From Vigna angularis (taxonomy: Eukaryota > Streptophyta > Magnoliopsida > Fabales > Fabaceae), in NCBI RefSeq assembly GCF_016808095.1, contig NC_068980.1, forward strand, positions 15,255,388-15,319,387: a DNA stretch of 64,000 nt, given 5' to 3'. A model generated the notes under the pieces. It did no database searches. It had not been told where the DNA came from and worked only from the letters and a program-made list of their open reading frames with translations. Shown piece by piece: positions 11,178 to 23,560 of this stretch. Both the position numbers and the translations under genes were made by a program. Numbering within the stretch: position 1 is the stretch's first letter; every line of letters starts with the position of its first letter.

Positions 11178-14051
11178 CTAGTAATCTCCATAAACATTTT
11201 CATGTTGTGGTTGATCTGTTGGTTGCTATGGTTGTTGTGGTTGTTGTGGTTGTTGTGGTTGAACATTAGTTTGTGGTTGATTTTGGGATTGAAAAAATTG
11301 TTATGCAATTACGACTGCAGGAGGCAGAAGGTACTGCATTATGACGCCAATAAAGCCTTGCAATTGAGAGTTCATCTGTTGAAGTTGGTCATCATGGGTT
11401 GATACTCGTGTGTGGAGGTTAAAAATGTCCTCTACAATCGGTTGCTGAGAAGAAGATGCCTATGTTTGTTGTATGTAACTATCGACACAGTCATCTTGAG
11501 CACTGACATTTCCACTGTCGTATATGCATCCCTTGTACCTTCCACCAGCAACGTCCAACCAACATTGGTTTCTCAATCTTTCCTCATCTGCAGGGTCTAG
11601 GGGAGCACATGCTGAAGCACCAACAGATGTTGTCTCAAATCTTATTTGAGAAAATTTTGCTTCAAACTCTTCCTGTTAAATGAATACATGATTATCGTTA
11701 AATAGATAGACCTAAGATTTAGAACCTAATAAAGAATATAATAGAGTTAGTAGAAACTAACATGTGTCCGCCTAGACCTTTCATCGAAAAATTCTCTTGT
11801 TGATGCTTGAATATGTGTCTGCTGAAATATTTCATCAACATGCACTGACCGACCAAGCTCCTGTGACTGCAAGCAAAGAAGATGTAAGTTGTTAACATCA
11901 AATATTTATAAAGTTTATGAGTAGAAATGTAAAAATAAATTTATATGTACCAGACGAATAGCATGCCCATGCACGCTAATGGATCCCCCAGTGTGCAAAC
12001 AACCACCCTTATCAGATGTCATGTACTTTTTGGCCGTTTCACACTTTTGTCTATATAATGGCATGTTCCACTTCTCCAAAAGACCATTCCAAACAATATC
12101 CCCCATCCAATTAGGTTTTTTTCCTTCTGTTCGAACTTTTTTAAACATCTCAGATAATCTATGAGATGCTTTGGTGTGGAAATTTTTTTTTCACCTTTTC
12201 TTCATGGTTAGTCCTCCATGAAACCTTTCTTTGTTGCCAAGAAAGATGACTTTTGGATAAGATAATTGAGGATTATGCAAGATATTAGAATATCTAAATG
12301 ATCATGTTATGTTATTAGTCTATAAATAAATACGTATTAGTTTTTTATGCTTTGGTTATTTTAAATCTCCATAAACTATATTATAACTTCCGTACTCTAA
12401 CTCAATGCAAAGGAAGAGAGAGCATTCATCTGAGGTTTTAAATTTGGTCCCATAACAAGACTTGTAGTTTAAAGTGATTGATATGTCATATTAGTTTAAC
12501 AATGACTCAAATTTTATTGGAAAAGATACACACTTTGCATATTTCAAATTCCATAGCTTATATAGTGATTGTTTTATTGACTTTAGTTAAGAAGGAATCT
12601 GATCATTTGTTCTCAAAGGGGTTGAGAACAAATTGTCAGCTACATTGTCTTTATGTATGATCTACAGTTGTATACAGAGTTGTAGTGAAGCAATGTACAT
12701 GGAACTGAAGTGAAATTATGTCCATATGAAGTATCATAAGCTGAACTCATATGGCATTATTTGTACAAACTGTGAGAGGGGCTCATTTTTTCCTTCCTCT
12801 AGAATTCAAAATTTGGAAAAAGATTTCTCCAGATTTTCATTATAAGTTGGCAAAAAAGGATTGAAAAAAGGCAAGTTGGCACATAAATACTTTCAGAACT
12901 GATACAATGGGGAGGAATTTGTATGCCTTCTCTGGAAAAAAGAAGAAACAAAAATTAAGGAAAAAGAAGGAAGATAAGAAAAAGAGGAAAATTAAGGAGG
13001 TGTCTCATGAGTGGTCTCTGGTGAACAAACAAAAATCTATCTAAATGAGGAAACCCGAAGAGATTACAAAAGAAGAAAGATGGTGGTTACAAAAGAAGAA
13101 CATTTAGCTAACATTTAGCTGTTAAGCAGTTCTCTGTAGAGGGTCAATTGGATTTTAAACCTATCCTCTTTATCCCAATGAGGACACATTTTGATATCTT
13201 TGACACAAGGAAGAAGCCTAACAATATTAAATTGTATGTACACAAACTATTCATTATGGACAACTGCAAAGTGTTGATTCTAGAATATATTTGCTTTGTT
13301 AAGGGTAATGTGGATTCTGAGGACCTTCCTCTTAACATTTAAAATTAACTGTAGTACATAATGTAAATAAACACAAGTGTACCTTAAAACACTCAAAGAA
13401 AACATCTCTTCGTGTTTGAGGGATTTGTCCCCATGTCACCCATGGCTCATCAAACTGTTGCTTGATGGTGGCTGTGATTGCTTTGGATGCTGTTTTTGTT
13501 CGATAAAACCTTTACCAAAATAAAAGTCAAATATTAGAATAATACAGTATATGCTTGGAACATTAAATTGATGTTTTCTTACCCTCGTCCAATAGGTGTA
13601 ATGATTGGACGATTGTTGGAAACATCTTCAAAGTCATTGGCTGCTGAACTTGAATGTGGAGGGTTATACCCTATAGGAGGTGGTGATGCAATATTTGTGG
13701 GAGTTGTTGGGTTAGAACCAACATGGGGGAGGGAGTTGTTGGGTTAGAACCAACCTGGGGGGAGGGTGATCTCCATTGATCAACAGCAAATTGTTGTGGA
13801 CTAGGTGTGAAGGCAGGAACTTCCAATGAAGGTCGAATTGATGGTGGAGAAGGTGTCAAACCAGGAACTTGTAATGGTGGTGGCACAAATCTAGCAATGG
13901 AGGTAGAGGTAGGTGTAGATTGCTGACTACTTGAAGCATTTACATTATTGAAACGATTTAACAACTTCACCATATAAGATTTCTTCTTCCCCTTCTCCTT
14001 ATCTAATTTTGCTAAAGGTGGAATAGGAGGGTCACAACCATCTGATGCCAT
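11178..14051 (-). pseudogene. CACTA B ORF2 (TNPA/Ptta-like)
   Basis: Read on the minus strand from MASDGCDPPIPPL (ATG at 14051) to a stop at 11178. Exons seen in order: a Pro/Ser-rich N-terminus with a duplicated 35-40 bp unit (13698-13757); TASKAITATIKQQFDEPWVT (about 13500-13440); a block ending GGCLHTGGSISVHGHAIRL (about 12140-11950); LGRSVHVDEIFQQTHIQAST (about 11860-11800); QCWLDVAGGRYKGCIYDSGN (about 11560-11500); and a Gln/Pro-rich tail (PQQPQQ, 11208-11262). The HTGGS block and the domain order fit plant CACTA DNA-binding proteins. Intron borders were not all resolved, and the state of each exon is uncertain. Confidence 0.7.
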
Positions 14052-14368
14052 ATTCTTGAACAAAAAACAAAATTGTTGGGTCAATATATTTTTACAATTG
14101 AATGGAAAGGAAAAATAAGAAAAGAACATGATGATGATGTTCTTGTTTGCCAATACTACATAGTGAAGCAAAAGATAAGAATGCAAAACTTTAATCTACA
14201 CAAAACCATTGGAGCAAAAATTATAATTAGCAATATAAGTACTCAAACACAAAGGGTGTCAAAATAACATGCAAATTGAAATTACATAAATGATTTCATC
14301 ACTTCTTCTTTCTCCCCTCTAAAGTATGGGTTTATGATCACCCATGGGTACACCAACACATCGTAACT

Positions 14369-15672
14369 CTACTCACTGCTAGAACTGTGAAATGAATCTT
14401 CATCCTCATCTTCACTTTGTCCTTCTTCACTGCATTCTTCTTCCGATTCACTTATTTCTTCATTCATATACCCTTCAACTGATCGTACATTGTTGGGGTC
14501 CACTTCTTCAAGACCGGCTTCTATATCTTGCAATCGGATAACTTCTTCAACTTGAATGATGTCATTAACATGTGACATTTCCTCCACTTGGTATGGCACT
14601 TCGGCATCTACCTCATTAGAATCTATACGACCTCTAGGTTTGGTCTTTATTGCAACACACCAACCCCGTTTGTCGGTGCGCGATGCAGGATATGGTACAT
14701 AATACACTTGTTCTACATTATATGCAATTATAAAAGGATCAAACAAGACATATCTTTTATCCATTCGAATATCCATGCCATACTTTGAATCCACTCTTGT
14801 CCCTATTATTGATGGATCAAACCAATCACAATAAAATAATACAACCTTTTTTTCAATGGTTGAGGTATTGTAGTCGAGCTCATATATGTGCTTAATGACA
14901 CCATAGAAATCATCTTCACCCCCTTCTGTAAGGCCTTTAACATGAACCCCACTATTTATAATCCTCTTACCCTGGCTCCATGCATGGGTATGAAATTTAT
15001 ATCCATTGACAAAGTAGGTATGTCATTCCTTTACACATCTTAAAGGACCAAGTGATAAATCTCTAAGATGTTGGTTTCTGACACTTAAAGGATCATTATG
15101 AACCTACAACCACAAAATATATGAACCTATTCAATATAATTAAAAATGAATAAATATGTGAATAACAAATTTATGTGGAAGAATTTGATAAGTTGTACTT
15201 GATCCTTGAACCACAATGGGAAATTTGCATGTATATGTGTCGAACTATTTGACTCTGAAAGTTGATAGGCATGTAAGAATGAGCTGTCCATAGGTATGAA
15301 AATATTCGGTCAATATCAATTTAATACATAAAAACAAAATTCATAGAGAAAAGCAAATTATTTTGAGCCTTACTCAAGATAAGGTTGAACTTCATTGCAA
15401 TTGATCAAGACATGAACATGAGCTGATCTCAATTCTTCGTCACTTAGCCAATGAGCTGATTCCCTCCCAGAATGACGACCACCTTCGTCAAACACTGATA
15501 ATGTTGTCCTTTCAATTTCAATGTCTACTTCATTTATATTGCTTTGTGGTGTTAACATAAAGTTCTTGAAGTAGTGTGAACAAAAATGAGTTGTTTCTTT
15601 GTGCAAATATGATGCGCAAATAGATCCTTCAACCCTAACTTTATTCTTAATTGAACGTTTAGCATATCCCAT
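14369..15672 (-). pseudogene. CACTA B transposase C-terminus (DUF4218 end + DUF4216)
   Basis: Minus strand. The first part (15672-15372) reads MGYAKRSIKNKVRVEGSICA and ELRSAHVHVLINCNEVQPYL, the end of DUF4218. After a probable intron come NGYKFHTHAWSQGKRIINSG and FDPFIIAYNVEQVYYVPYP, the DUF4216 domain, followed by an acidic tail ending at 14369. TGA near 15023 sits where Trp is expected (KE*HTYF). The N-terminal catalytic region is absent: nothing transposase-like is seen from 15673 to 18176. This copy is therefore non-autonomous. Confidence 0.8.
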
Positions 15673-16714
15673 GAACCTACAATTTAAGAAAGTGGTATGT
15701 TAGTTTCAATATCACATGATTGAAAAACTAGGCTTCTACTCTAAATTTATAAACTGGAAAAGGAATGTTTGGGGTATTGTTTACTAAAGAGTCAAAGTAA
15801 TAAGTAAGGATTCCAAAGCAAGCAGTAGGTGCTGCTTGCAACACTCATTCTAATGTACAAGAATTTTTGAAACATGTCATATATTGAGCACAAAACAAAA
15901 TTGAACCAAGGCTATAAATAGTTGATGACGGCCTATGGTGGTGAGACAAAAAAACTACAATAAAAATATGGCAGAAGGCATGATAGCCAACAGCAGACAA
16001 AAAGAATAATAAATATATCTATAAAAGCTAAATATAGAAAATAGAATAAAAGAAACATAAATAAATTAAAGAAAACAAAATCATTGACTAAAATCCAAGA
16101 AAACATCACAACTCCAACATTATTTTGGGCACTTGACCTTGTAGCTTTTGATAAAAAAAAACACTCACACACACACAACATGATTCTGAACTTCAAAAAA
16201 CAGAAACATAAATTTAAAGAAAACAAGAGCACAAAAGCATGAAACAGATCAAGAATCAGAATAGCCACCATGGGAATGAGAGAAACCGAAATGAGGAACA
16301 TCTGAAGAAATGAAGTACAGATGAATAATAGGCAGAGAATAATGCAAGAAAGAAAAGCAAAAAAAAAATTAAGAAAAATCTGATATGAGTTGATATATTT
16401 TAAAAATGTAGTAACAATTAAAAGGGTTTTCTAAAATAAAAAACGAAAGGGAGACAGAGAGGCTTGTTTAACAACATTGAAAGGAACATTGAAAGCAACA
16501 TTAGAGAGAAAACAGAACATCATTTCAAACAATTAAATGGAATCTCACAACAACTCAATAAATGCCAACAAAAACCATTAATCTCTTCATTGTAGATTAA
16601 CAAAAGAAACAATATATAGCACTCTATCTCTTGAGATATCAGTATTACATTATCCTCTACTCATACTAAGGTCAAATTTTAAAGGATTTCATGGCTATTT
16701 TTGTCTTCATTTGG

Positions 16715-16780
<66 letters not shown>

Positions 16781-17258
16781 TACATATAAGCAATATTAAT
16801 TTTATTTTAGATATTCCTCATGCAGAATATATTGTTTTGGTTTTGTAAAATTTAGGTTTAAGTTGTGTTAAACAATCAAGGTGAAGAGAAGAGATGGATG
16901 CATTATCTTGAGGAATCATTACTCAGACTCTTTTCTTTGCTTTGAGATATCATATAACAACATAGTATTAATTTTTATTTATTTATTTTTTATAGTTTGA
17001 TGGGATGAGAGAAAAAGAAGATAAAGATGGGAACTAAACACACCTACGTATCTTTATCTTAACACTATTCTAATTGTAATAACTATCTCCATTATACCTA
17101 ACTCATCATTTTCAATCCAAATCCATATCACTTCCTGTTTACCTCTTTTCTACCAATATTTTCCTTCCCACTACTTCTCATTCTAAACCTAACCAATAAA
17201 TCAATTCAACTCCTCTTCTGTAACATCTTTACTCTCACTCTATATATCTCTCTCTCAT

Positions 17259-17308
<50 letters not shown>

Positions 17309-18176
17309 TTGATATGTTTATTTAATTTGTTTACTTTCTTTAGGAAGTAAAAAGGGAAAATGCAGAGGGATGAGTTTTTATACAGAGGTGCTCTCTCGGT
17401 TTTGTCTTGGTAGAAATAGGTTTCAATGTGACTATGGGAAAGGAGGGAAGTTGAAATAGTAAACTGGGTGAAATCTCTATAAAAAATTATGATTTCTACT
17501 GTCATAAGCCAGAAGTTAGAGAGTTGTTACCTTGTGAAAAGTGGTTCTTCAGTATGAAAGATGAGTGCTCCAAGTTTTAGCTAGTTGTGCATTTCTTTAT
17601 CAGTTAGTTTATATATTTTAGTAGTGTTTATTATTCATGCATTCTAGTTTCTTAACACTACTTTGAGAATACCTTTTGGAAGTACATTGCATATTAAAAG
17701 TACTTATTTTGGTCATATTTTTTTATATGTTTTCATGGTTAACAAAACAACAAAGCGCTAAAATTTTAGTTTCTTATAATTGACACTTACATTCTTCTTA
17801 TGCTACATTTTAGGGGAAATATATTGACTAAAGTTTAATGGGACAGGAGGCTTTACCATAGAAGGATAGTGTGGTATGATATGGTCAAGTGGTGAAAGAT
17901 GTTAAAATCTTTTCCTAATATTCTAACAATACAGTTAACACTTATGGATTGAACCTCTACACTCAATTATTTCTTCACTACGGGTCGACATTGGAGAATT
18001 GAACTTTTAATACTTAAATGAAATGACTCCTAAACAATATCAGAGGAGCAGTTGGAGCGGTCTTCTAATATTTCCTATATGGGTGTTGGATTTAAAAAGG
18101 AGGTTATGTCATGTTTCTTTTTGCTATTACATCAAATTCATGAATGTTTGTTTCTTTTTGCCTCAAACATCTTTAG
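15673..18176. other. Non-coding interior of CACTA B with two (TA)n(CA)n microsatellites
   Basis: No coding block is recognised. Two simple repeats stand out: (TA)n running into (CA)n at 16718-16781 and again at 17262-17308. The sequence is AT-rich with purine runs, and reads as intron, leader or deleted transposase region. Confidence 0.6.
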
Positions 18177-18385
18177 GAGATGATTGTATAACCTTGGTAC
18201 CTGAAGGTGGTCTTGCTAAGGGAATGTCTATGCCAGGATCAACCATAATTTCCAATATGCCAATATCTGATCTGCTTCCTATGCCTAAAGACCCTCATAT
18301 AATGCCAACAGGTCTTAATGGTCAGACTGATTCATCAGAGCGCACACAATATAACTCAATGGAAGATCTTGGGTCAAGACGTGGT
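18177..18385 (+). pseudogene. Captured exon resembling eIF(iso)4G
   Basis: After an acceptor (AACATCTTTAG|GAGATGAT, exon from 18177) an open stretch of about 69 codons reads DDCITLVPEGGLAKGMSMPG and then DLLPMPKDPH, GLNGQTDSSERTQYNSMEDL. The 'ITLVPxGGLA(R/K)GMS' block and the downstream 'GLNG...ERT.Y...ED' spacing resemble the linker region of plant eIF(iso)4G, a scaffold of cap-dependent translation initiation. The stretch ends in a TAA soon after. It lies on the strand opposite to the CACTA B genes and has no neighbouring exons of that gene, which fits capture of one exon plus part of an intron. The identification is from memory of the family and is moderate. Confidence 0.5.
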
Positions 18386-18719
18386 ACTAACACAATATAA
18401 CAGATTATAAAACATGTACTAAACCACATCATTTCCACTAACAACCGAGACATACAACAAATAATTGTACTAAAATAGACGATCATCATGAGAAGACAAT
18501 ACCCATTTTCAATCATATCCAATAAACACAAACCCAAGTCTAACTAATTAATACCTACCAGGTGCAGAAGGCAATTAGAGCTCCACCTTATCTCTTCCAA
18601 TGGGAACAAACCAACCTAGGGTTTCACAAATCGGGATTTCCAACCTCCAAAGAAACAAGAACAATAATCGGTCAATGTAACATTATAGATACTATGAAAA
18701 TGAAGGAAATTTGGATTAC

Positions 18720-19424
18720 TTACCATATGAAGGTTTCAACTAACCACGGAGGTCGTCCTACAGTGTTTGCTGAACGAGATTGTTTCGGCAACGATGCACA
18801 ACCACATTTAGGGAAAACGCTTCCAAGCCCTTTAGTGTGTTCGATAGAAGAGCCTTTCACTGCGTTCGACAGAGGAGACTTCAAGTTAGGGTTCAAGAGA
18901 GGTTCAAGTAGGAGCAGTAGCATAGAGAAGAAGGCTCCATGAGGGAGAACAAGCCTCAACGAGGGAGAAGGTTGCAGTGAGTAAGGACGATTAATGACGA
19001 GACTGAGGCATAGGTAGGAGTGGAGAAGGACGAATAGCTAGGGCTCGAGAAGGGGAGAAACTTAGCTCGAGGGAGGGAGGGAGAAAAGTGATACAAGAGT
19101 CTTAATCAGGTTCTATATTATTTAGTTTTATTTTTAATTATTAATTATCTCCATATCCGTATAAAAAATCAGCAGGTAAATTTTTTTTCAACTTACATAT
19201 GGTCTTACATACGGACCTATCCTTGGAAAAGTTCCCGCTAACACGTGCCAATTTTACCCACCAATATTATATATGGATAATCTGTATATAACATTTTTAC
19301 CCCATTATATACGGATTTTTCCGTATGTACGACTATTCCACAAATCCGTATATAACATCCGTATATAACATCCCTATTATATACGGATAAAAATTCGTAT
19401 ATAATTGCCATTTTTCTTGTAGTG
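18720..19424 (-). other. 5' leader and subterminal repeats of CACTA B
   Basis: From the 19424 end inward: inverted repeat, ACGGAT/ATCCGT subterminal motifs (19150-19400), then a CT-rich leader on the minus strand (about 19090-18720). The open frames here have no recognisable protein and look like untranslated leader. Confidence 0.5.
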
Positions 19425-19451
19425 ATATTGCTAACATAATTAATTATCTAT

Positions 19452-20752
19452 TGATAACAGTTGAAAAACTGTTATTTTTATGCTTAAAATTGATACTAAA
19501 AGCAACCTTTAACACTTAGAAACTAGTTTGAAATCATGCTTTTGTTCATATTTTCATAAATAAGAGAGCTGGACAGGTTTATGCTTGATTTCAGTGTTTT
19601 TGTGCAGGTTTTAAGGTGAATTTGGTGAAAGAAGTGAAGAAGGAGAGAGATGGAATCAGAAAAGACATCAAAAAGTGCAAAAGGAGAAGCCGCAACTGCC
19701 GCTCAGCGGCAGTTTACCGCTGAGCGGCACTCAGGAGTTCACGGGGGATCCGCTGAGGGGCAAAATGGCCGTTGAGGGGAAGAAACCAACTCACGCACTC
19801 ACCGCTGAGCGGTACTTTACCGCTGAGCGGCACTATTTTTGGGCTTGGGCCTAATTTCCTGTAATTTACGAATAGTATATAAGCTTTAGGACTTCCTAGG
19901 GTTTGTATCTTTGGCAGAAACGAAGCAAACACTCTCTCTTCCACCCCTTTGAAGGAGGATCTTGGATGCTCAGGCTACCTCTTCACCTTTCTAGGGTTTT
20001 ATCTTTCATTCTTCCATTATTATTCATCTAGTTTCACCATGAATATGGTGAACTAAACCTTGTATTATTGTTGGGGAATCAATGTAGTCTTGTGAAACTC
20101 TCATATATGGAATTTGTTTTTACATCTTATATTTAAGACCTATGCTTTCTTTCATCAGTAGTTAGGATTTTTCCTCTTTGCTCAATGCTTGCTTTGTTTA
20201 ACTCATTCAATGCATGATTATTGATTTTGTCGATACGGGAACGTACGGGAAGTCTAGATCCGGGGAATTTCTCCCAATAGTATATTGGTTGTCGTTAAGC
20301 TTCTGCACTAAAAGAACTAATTATTAGGAATGCTAGGAATTGTATGAACTCGTAATTAGGGATAGGCCTTCTTGCAAGGTAATTTAGAGAGTGGCATTAA
20401 CAATGATGAAAAGAATGTTGAATTCCTAAAATATGAGAGTGGATAAGATGAAATTGATAACCCCAACAACATACTCATCCATATATTCCATTGAAGTGTT
20501 TGTATTTTGTTTTAGCCATTGATCAAAACTCATGCATACATGTTTATTTTCTGTTTTGCATATTAAATTCCACTTATTTCGTTCTTAAGTCTTAAATAAT
20601 CAACGAATCACATAACTAAACTAGGCCGTGAGTCCTTTGGGAGAACGATACTTGGTCTTACCGAGTTTATTACTTGAAACGATTCGGTCATACTTGCCGA
20701 TTGTTCAACAAGTTTGTGGCGCCGTATTTCAGTGTTCATAAATATTTCATCA
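19452..20752 (+). mobile_element. Tat/Athila-type Ty3-gypsy LTR with short primer-binding stub
   Basis: The LTR runs from TGATAACAGTTG (19452) to GTTCAACA (20710). It is followed by AGTTTGTGGCGCCGT, the start of a primer-binding site of the tRNA-Asp type (TGGCGCCGT...), and about 25 further bases before host sequence resumes. TCTAT flanks the whole piece (19447-19451 and 20753-20757), which fits a 5-bp duplication. It is homologous to the minus-strand LTR at 61334-62715. Several CCGCTNAGCGG palindromes lie at 19694-19833. The rest of the element is gone, leaving a 1259-bp LTR and 42 bp. Confidence 0.7.
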
Positions 20753-20772
20753 TCTATACACTGATGTCATAG

Positions 20773-22935
20773 GCTAAGAGGAGAGCTACACAAGAGATCG
20801 CAAAGAAAAATGTTCACCCTCACATATTGTCTCGTGTGGGTTATGAGAAATTGGAGCAGAAGATGATGAAAGAGGCATCTGCCTCTAATCCTATTGGGGG
20901 CTCTGATACGAGTACCATAACTCGTCCTCCACGCCATGTTACATGGAAGAGAGCTCGCCAAAGACCATCTGGGAGTACACATCTAAGGAAACAGCGAGCA
21001 TAGCTAGGCGCATTATAAGTCCATATATTAACAACATATGATCTCCCATATGTGATTAACTTAACTTTACATATTTGGTTGTAGGATGAGTTGGTAGAGC
21101 AGAGCACATAGGGTACATTCAATCTTGGGGGCCGTAAGGACATATTGGCAATTGCCATTGGTCGTCCAGAGCATTCTGGACGTCTTCGAGGTGTTGGTAA
21201 ATTTATTGGGATCCGTCAATTCTTGGGTCCTCCAACAAGTCATCATAGTAAAGCCCATGTTAGTGAGGAGGTCCACAAGGGTATAAGAGAATAAATTAGA
21301 CAGGAGATGAGGGAGGAAAGGAGGGAGGAGATCAGCGAGATGAAGAAAGAGTACGGTGATGTGCGAGCACAATTGAAGAAGGAGTACTCTGATATGTGGG
21401 CACAATTGTTAGCAGATGTGCGAGCAGAATTAGCCTCCTTCTCAAGCCAGCCTAGGAATCCCCCTCAACCTTCTCATCTTTGTATAAGCACAAAGGAGAG
21501 TTGTGATGTTTCTCCTCAAAACGCTTCTCCCACTATTGATGCAGACGACGAGTTGTTTAATGATAATGCCCTACAGTTCTTGGTGGCCTTAGGTAATTTA
21601 TCTTATTATATTGTCTAGATGTACTTGTTTGTTGAATTATATTCTTTGATATATTACAAATATTATTTGGATAAATTAGGTAAAATGTATACATTGGGGT
21701 CAACCATACACCATGAAACCATTACAGCTGATATGATAAGAGTGGTGGTTGTAGACGTATGAGATGCTACAGCTCGAGTCCCTGTGTCCTCTTAGGATGT
21801 TCAGACAATGGGACAGGCCCGTGGAAATTTTATCCTTTGGCCCCTTAGATTATTAAGAACAATTGTGAAGGAGGTAATTGTTTTAATTAGGAACTTTGTT
21901 GATTTTATTGGTAATATTAGTATTTTGCAAGTTTTTAAATATGTATACCAGGTTGAAGCACAAGGGCAGGAAGATATGAATGAATCACTACAACAACCGT
22001 CGCAGCCGCCACAACAAATAATTCTAGAACAACTTGGTGTGTTGGAAGTGAAGATCTCCCTTTCTTCTATAGAGTTACAAATGCCTCCTGAAGGCACAAA
22101 CATGAAATCTTTGCTCTCTTTCTTCATATGTCAGAGGGATATTTTTGAAATTCTCTCTGGCACTGATATGTTATGTATATCAGTACTACAACTTTGGTTG
22201 TTGTAAGTAAATTTCTACATTTTTGAAGTTTAAAAATATTCAATATTTTATTCTAACATTATTCATTTTCAATGTTTAAGGTATTTACATCGGTTGAGCA
22301 TTGAAAAGAAGAATGATCATTTATGGTTTTATTGACCCTATTGTCATTCAAGGAGTTGGGAATAAAGGTGAAGAGGTCCAAAAGTACCTCTTAGAGGCTT
22401 TAGTAAACGGAAAAAAGCAAGTGTACTTAGCACCTTATTTGCAACACTAAGTATATAATTTTTATTAATAAAATTCTATTTATGTAAATGTTATTTAACA
22501 CTATTATTGTTTGAATCTGCAAGGGTCACTTGCAATTGTTACTAATTCTTCCTCAACAGTTTCTTGTAGTTCTCTTATTTTCATTGCACAAAAAACCTCA
22601 CACTTTGGCAATTAAAAGTACACTAATATTGTAAGTTTTTTAATAATTTATTTGTTGTGTACACATAACTGATTTTACTAAGTTCCTTAGGACTCATTTC
22701 AATATACATTTAACTTTATAGAGTGGTTGAGACATATTCAAGGTTGCAGGGAACACATATCGTCTCTAGAAAGAAGTTATTGTTTATTGCACCAACTTTA
22801 AGTAGTTAATCTTTCAAACTATAAATACAATTTTATGATATTTTATAAATTTAACTTGTAGTGCTCACGTCAACCGGAAGTTTTGAGTGCGGATATTATG
22901 TCATGAGGCATGTCATAAAGGATGCCCGGGAGTAG
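20773..22935 (+). pseudogene. CACTA A ORF2, 3' exons: Ptta domain plus Ulp1-type protease domain
   Basis: This continues the protein begun at 9296. After the acceptor (GTCATAG|GCT, exon from 20773) it reads HPHILSRVGYEKLEQKMMKE, then DILAIAIGRPEHSGRLRGVG (about 21137-21197), a Glu/Lys-rich coiled coil (21300-21440), and a decayed Ulp1/C48 peptidase module: GNKGEEVQKYLLEALVNGKK (about 22360-22420), a GHLQLL block (about 22523) where family members read GHWQL, and ECGYYVMRHVIKDARE ending at 22935. The cysteine in ECGYYVM corresponds to the usual catalytic Cys. Stops (for example near 21294) and the Trp-to-Leu change beside the catalytic His point to inactivity. Fusion of a TNPA-like protein with a Ulp1 domain is known in plant CACTA/Kaonashi-type elements. 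Confidence 0.65.
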
Positions 22936-23237
22936 TGGGCTACATTTCTTTTAACCATTTGTAAATGATTAAATGTTTCAACACTACATTTTGAGTTTAG
23001 GAACTATTTTATGTGTAACTATGTTAAGTAACTATCTTAGAAGTAACTATGTTAGGTAAATATATATATTTAGGAACTTTTTTAGGTAAATATTACATTT
23101 TGGTGTGTTAATGGAAACAATATTGATTATTTTACTTGTTATTGATTATTTAAACTCTATTCTGAGATTGAATTTTATGCATGTCTGGATATAGATAGTA
23201 ACACATACAAATCAAATATTTAAAAAAAATGTCTTTT
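22936..23237 (+). other. AT-rich 3' part of element A before element C
   Basis: No gene is seen. The stretch ends in the T-rich target site where element C inserted (TTT at 23235-23237). Confidence 0.5.
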
Positions 23238-23306
23238 CACTAATGGAAAAATGACATTTTATAACAAGCCTATTATAACGGACAAAAATTATCCATCATA
23301 ATAAGT

Positions 23307-23560
23307 AGATATTATAACGTATTTTTTGAAATCAGTTATAATATGAAACGCAGTGGCAAACTTGTAAATAAGTTTAAGACATATTATAACGTAGTTTTGA
23401 AAATCAGTTATAATATGAAATGCGATGGCAAACTTGTAAATAAGTTTAAGACATATTATAACGTAGTTTTGAAAATCAGTTATAATATAAAAAGCGGTGG
23501 CAAACTTGTAAATAAGTTCTAAACATGTATTATAACGGAGTTTTAGAAATAAGTTATAAT
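23307..23560 (+). repeat. 72-bp tandem repeat, about 3.5 copies, subterminal in CACTA C
   Basis: The unit (starting ATATTATAACGTAGTTTTGA) repeats at about 23307, 23379, 23451 and 23523 with a period of 72 bp. It includes GGTGGCAAACTTGTAAATAAG, which resembles GTGGTGGCAGTTTTGTAAAT in the subterminal zone of element A (about 5765-5790), so A and C appear to be related families. Confidence 0.8.

Larger units (their letters stand above)
10500..19424 (-). mobile_element. CACTA transposon B (8.9 kb) nested in element A
   Basis: The termini are CACTACAAGAAAAATCGCA (10500) and, reversed, CACTACAAGAAAAATGGCA (ending 19424). The inverted repeats match at 28 of the first 29 bases. ATA flanks both ends (10497-10499 and 19425-19427). 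The subterminal zones carry TTATATACGGAT..ATCCGTATATAA repeats. Coding remains (TNP2 C-terminus, then TNPA) lie on the minus strand, so its 5' end is at 19424. It carries an unrelated host exon at 18177-18385. The near-perfect ends suggest recent movement, although its own proteins are broken. Confidence 0.93.

Noticed and set aside
11202..11402. Plus-strand frame of repeated Leu-Trp
   Set aside because: It is the complement of the Gln/Pro-rich tail of the minus-strand TNPA-like gene.
18562..18942. 126-codon plus-strand open frame
   Set aside because: It overlaps the minus-strand leader of CACTA B; no recognisable domain, and it is composed of leader-like repeats.
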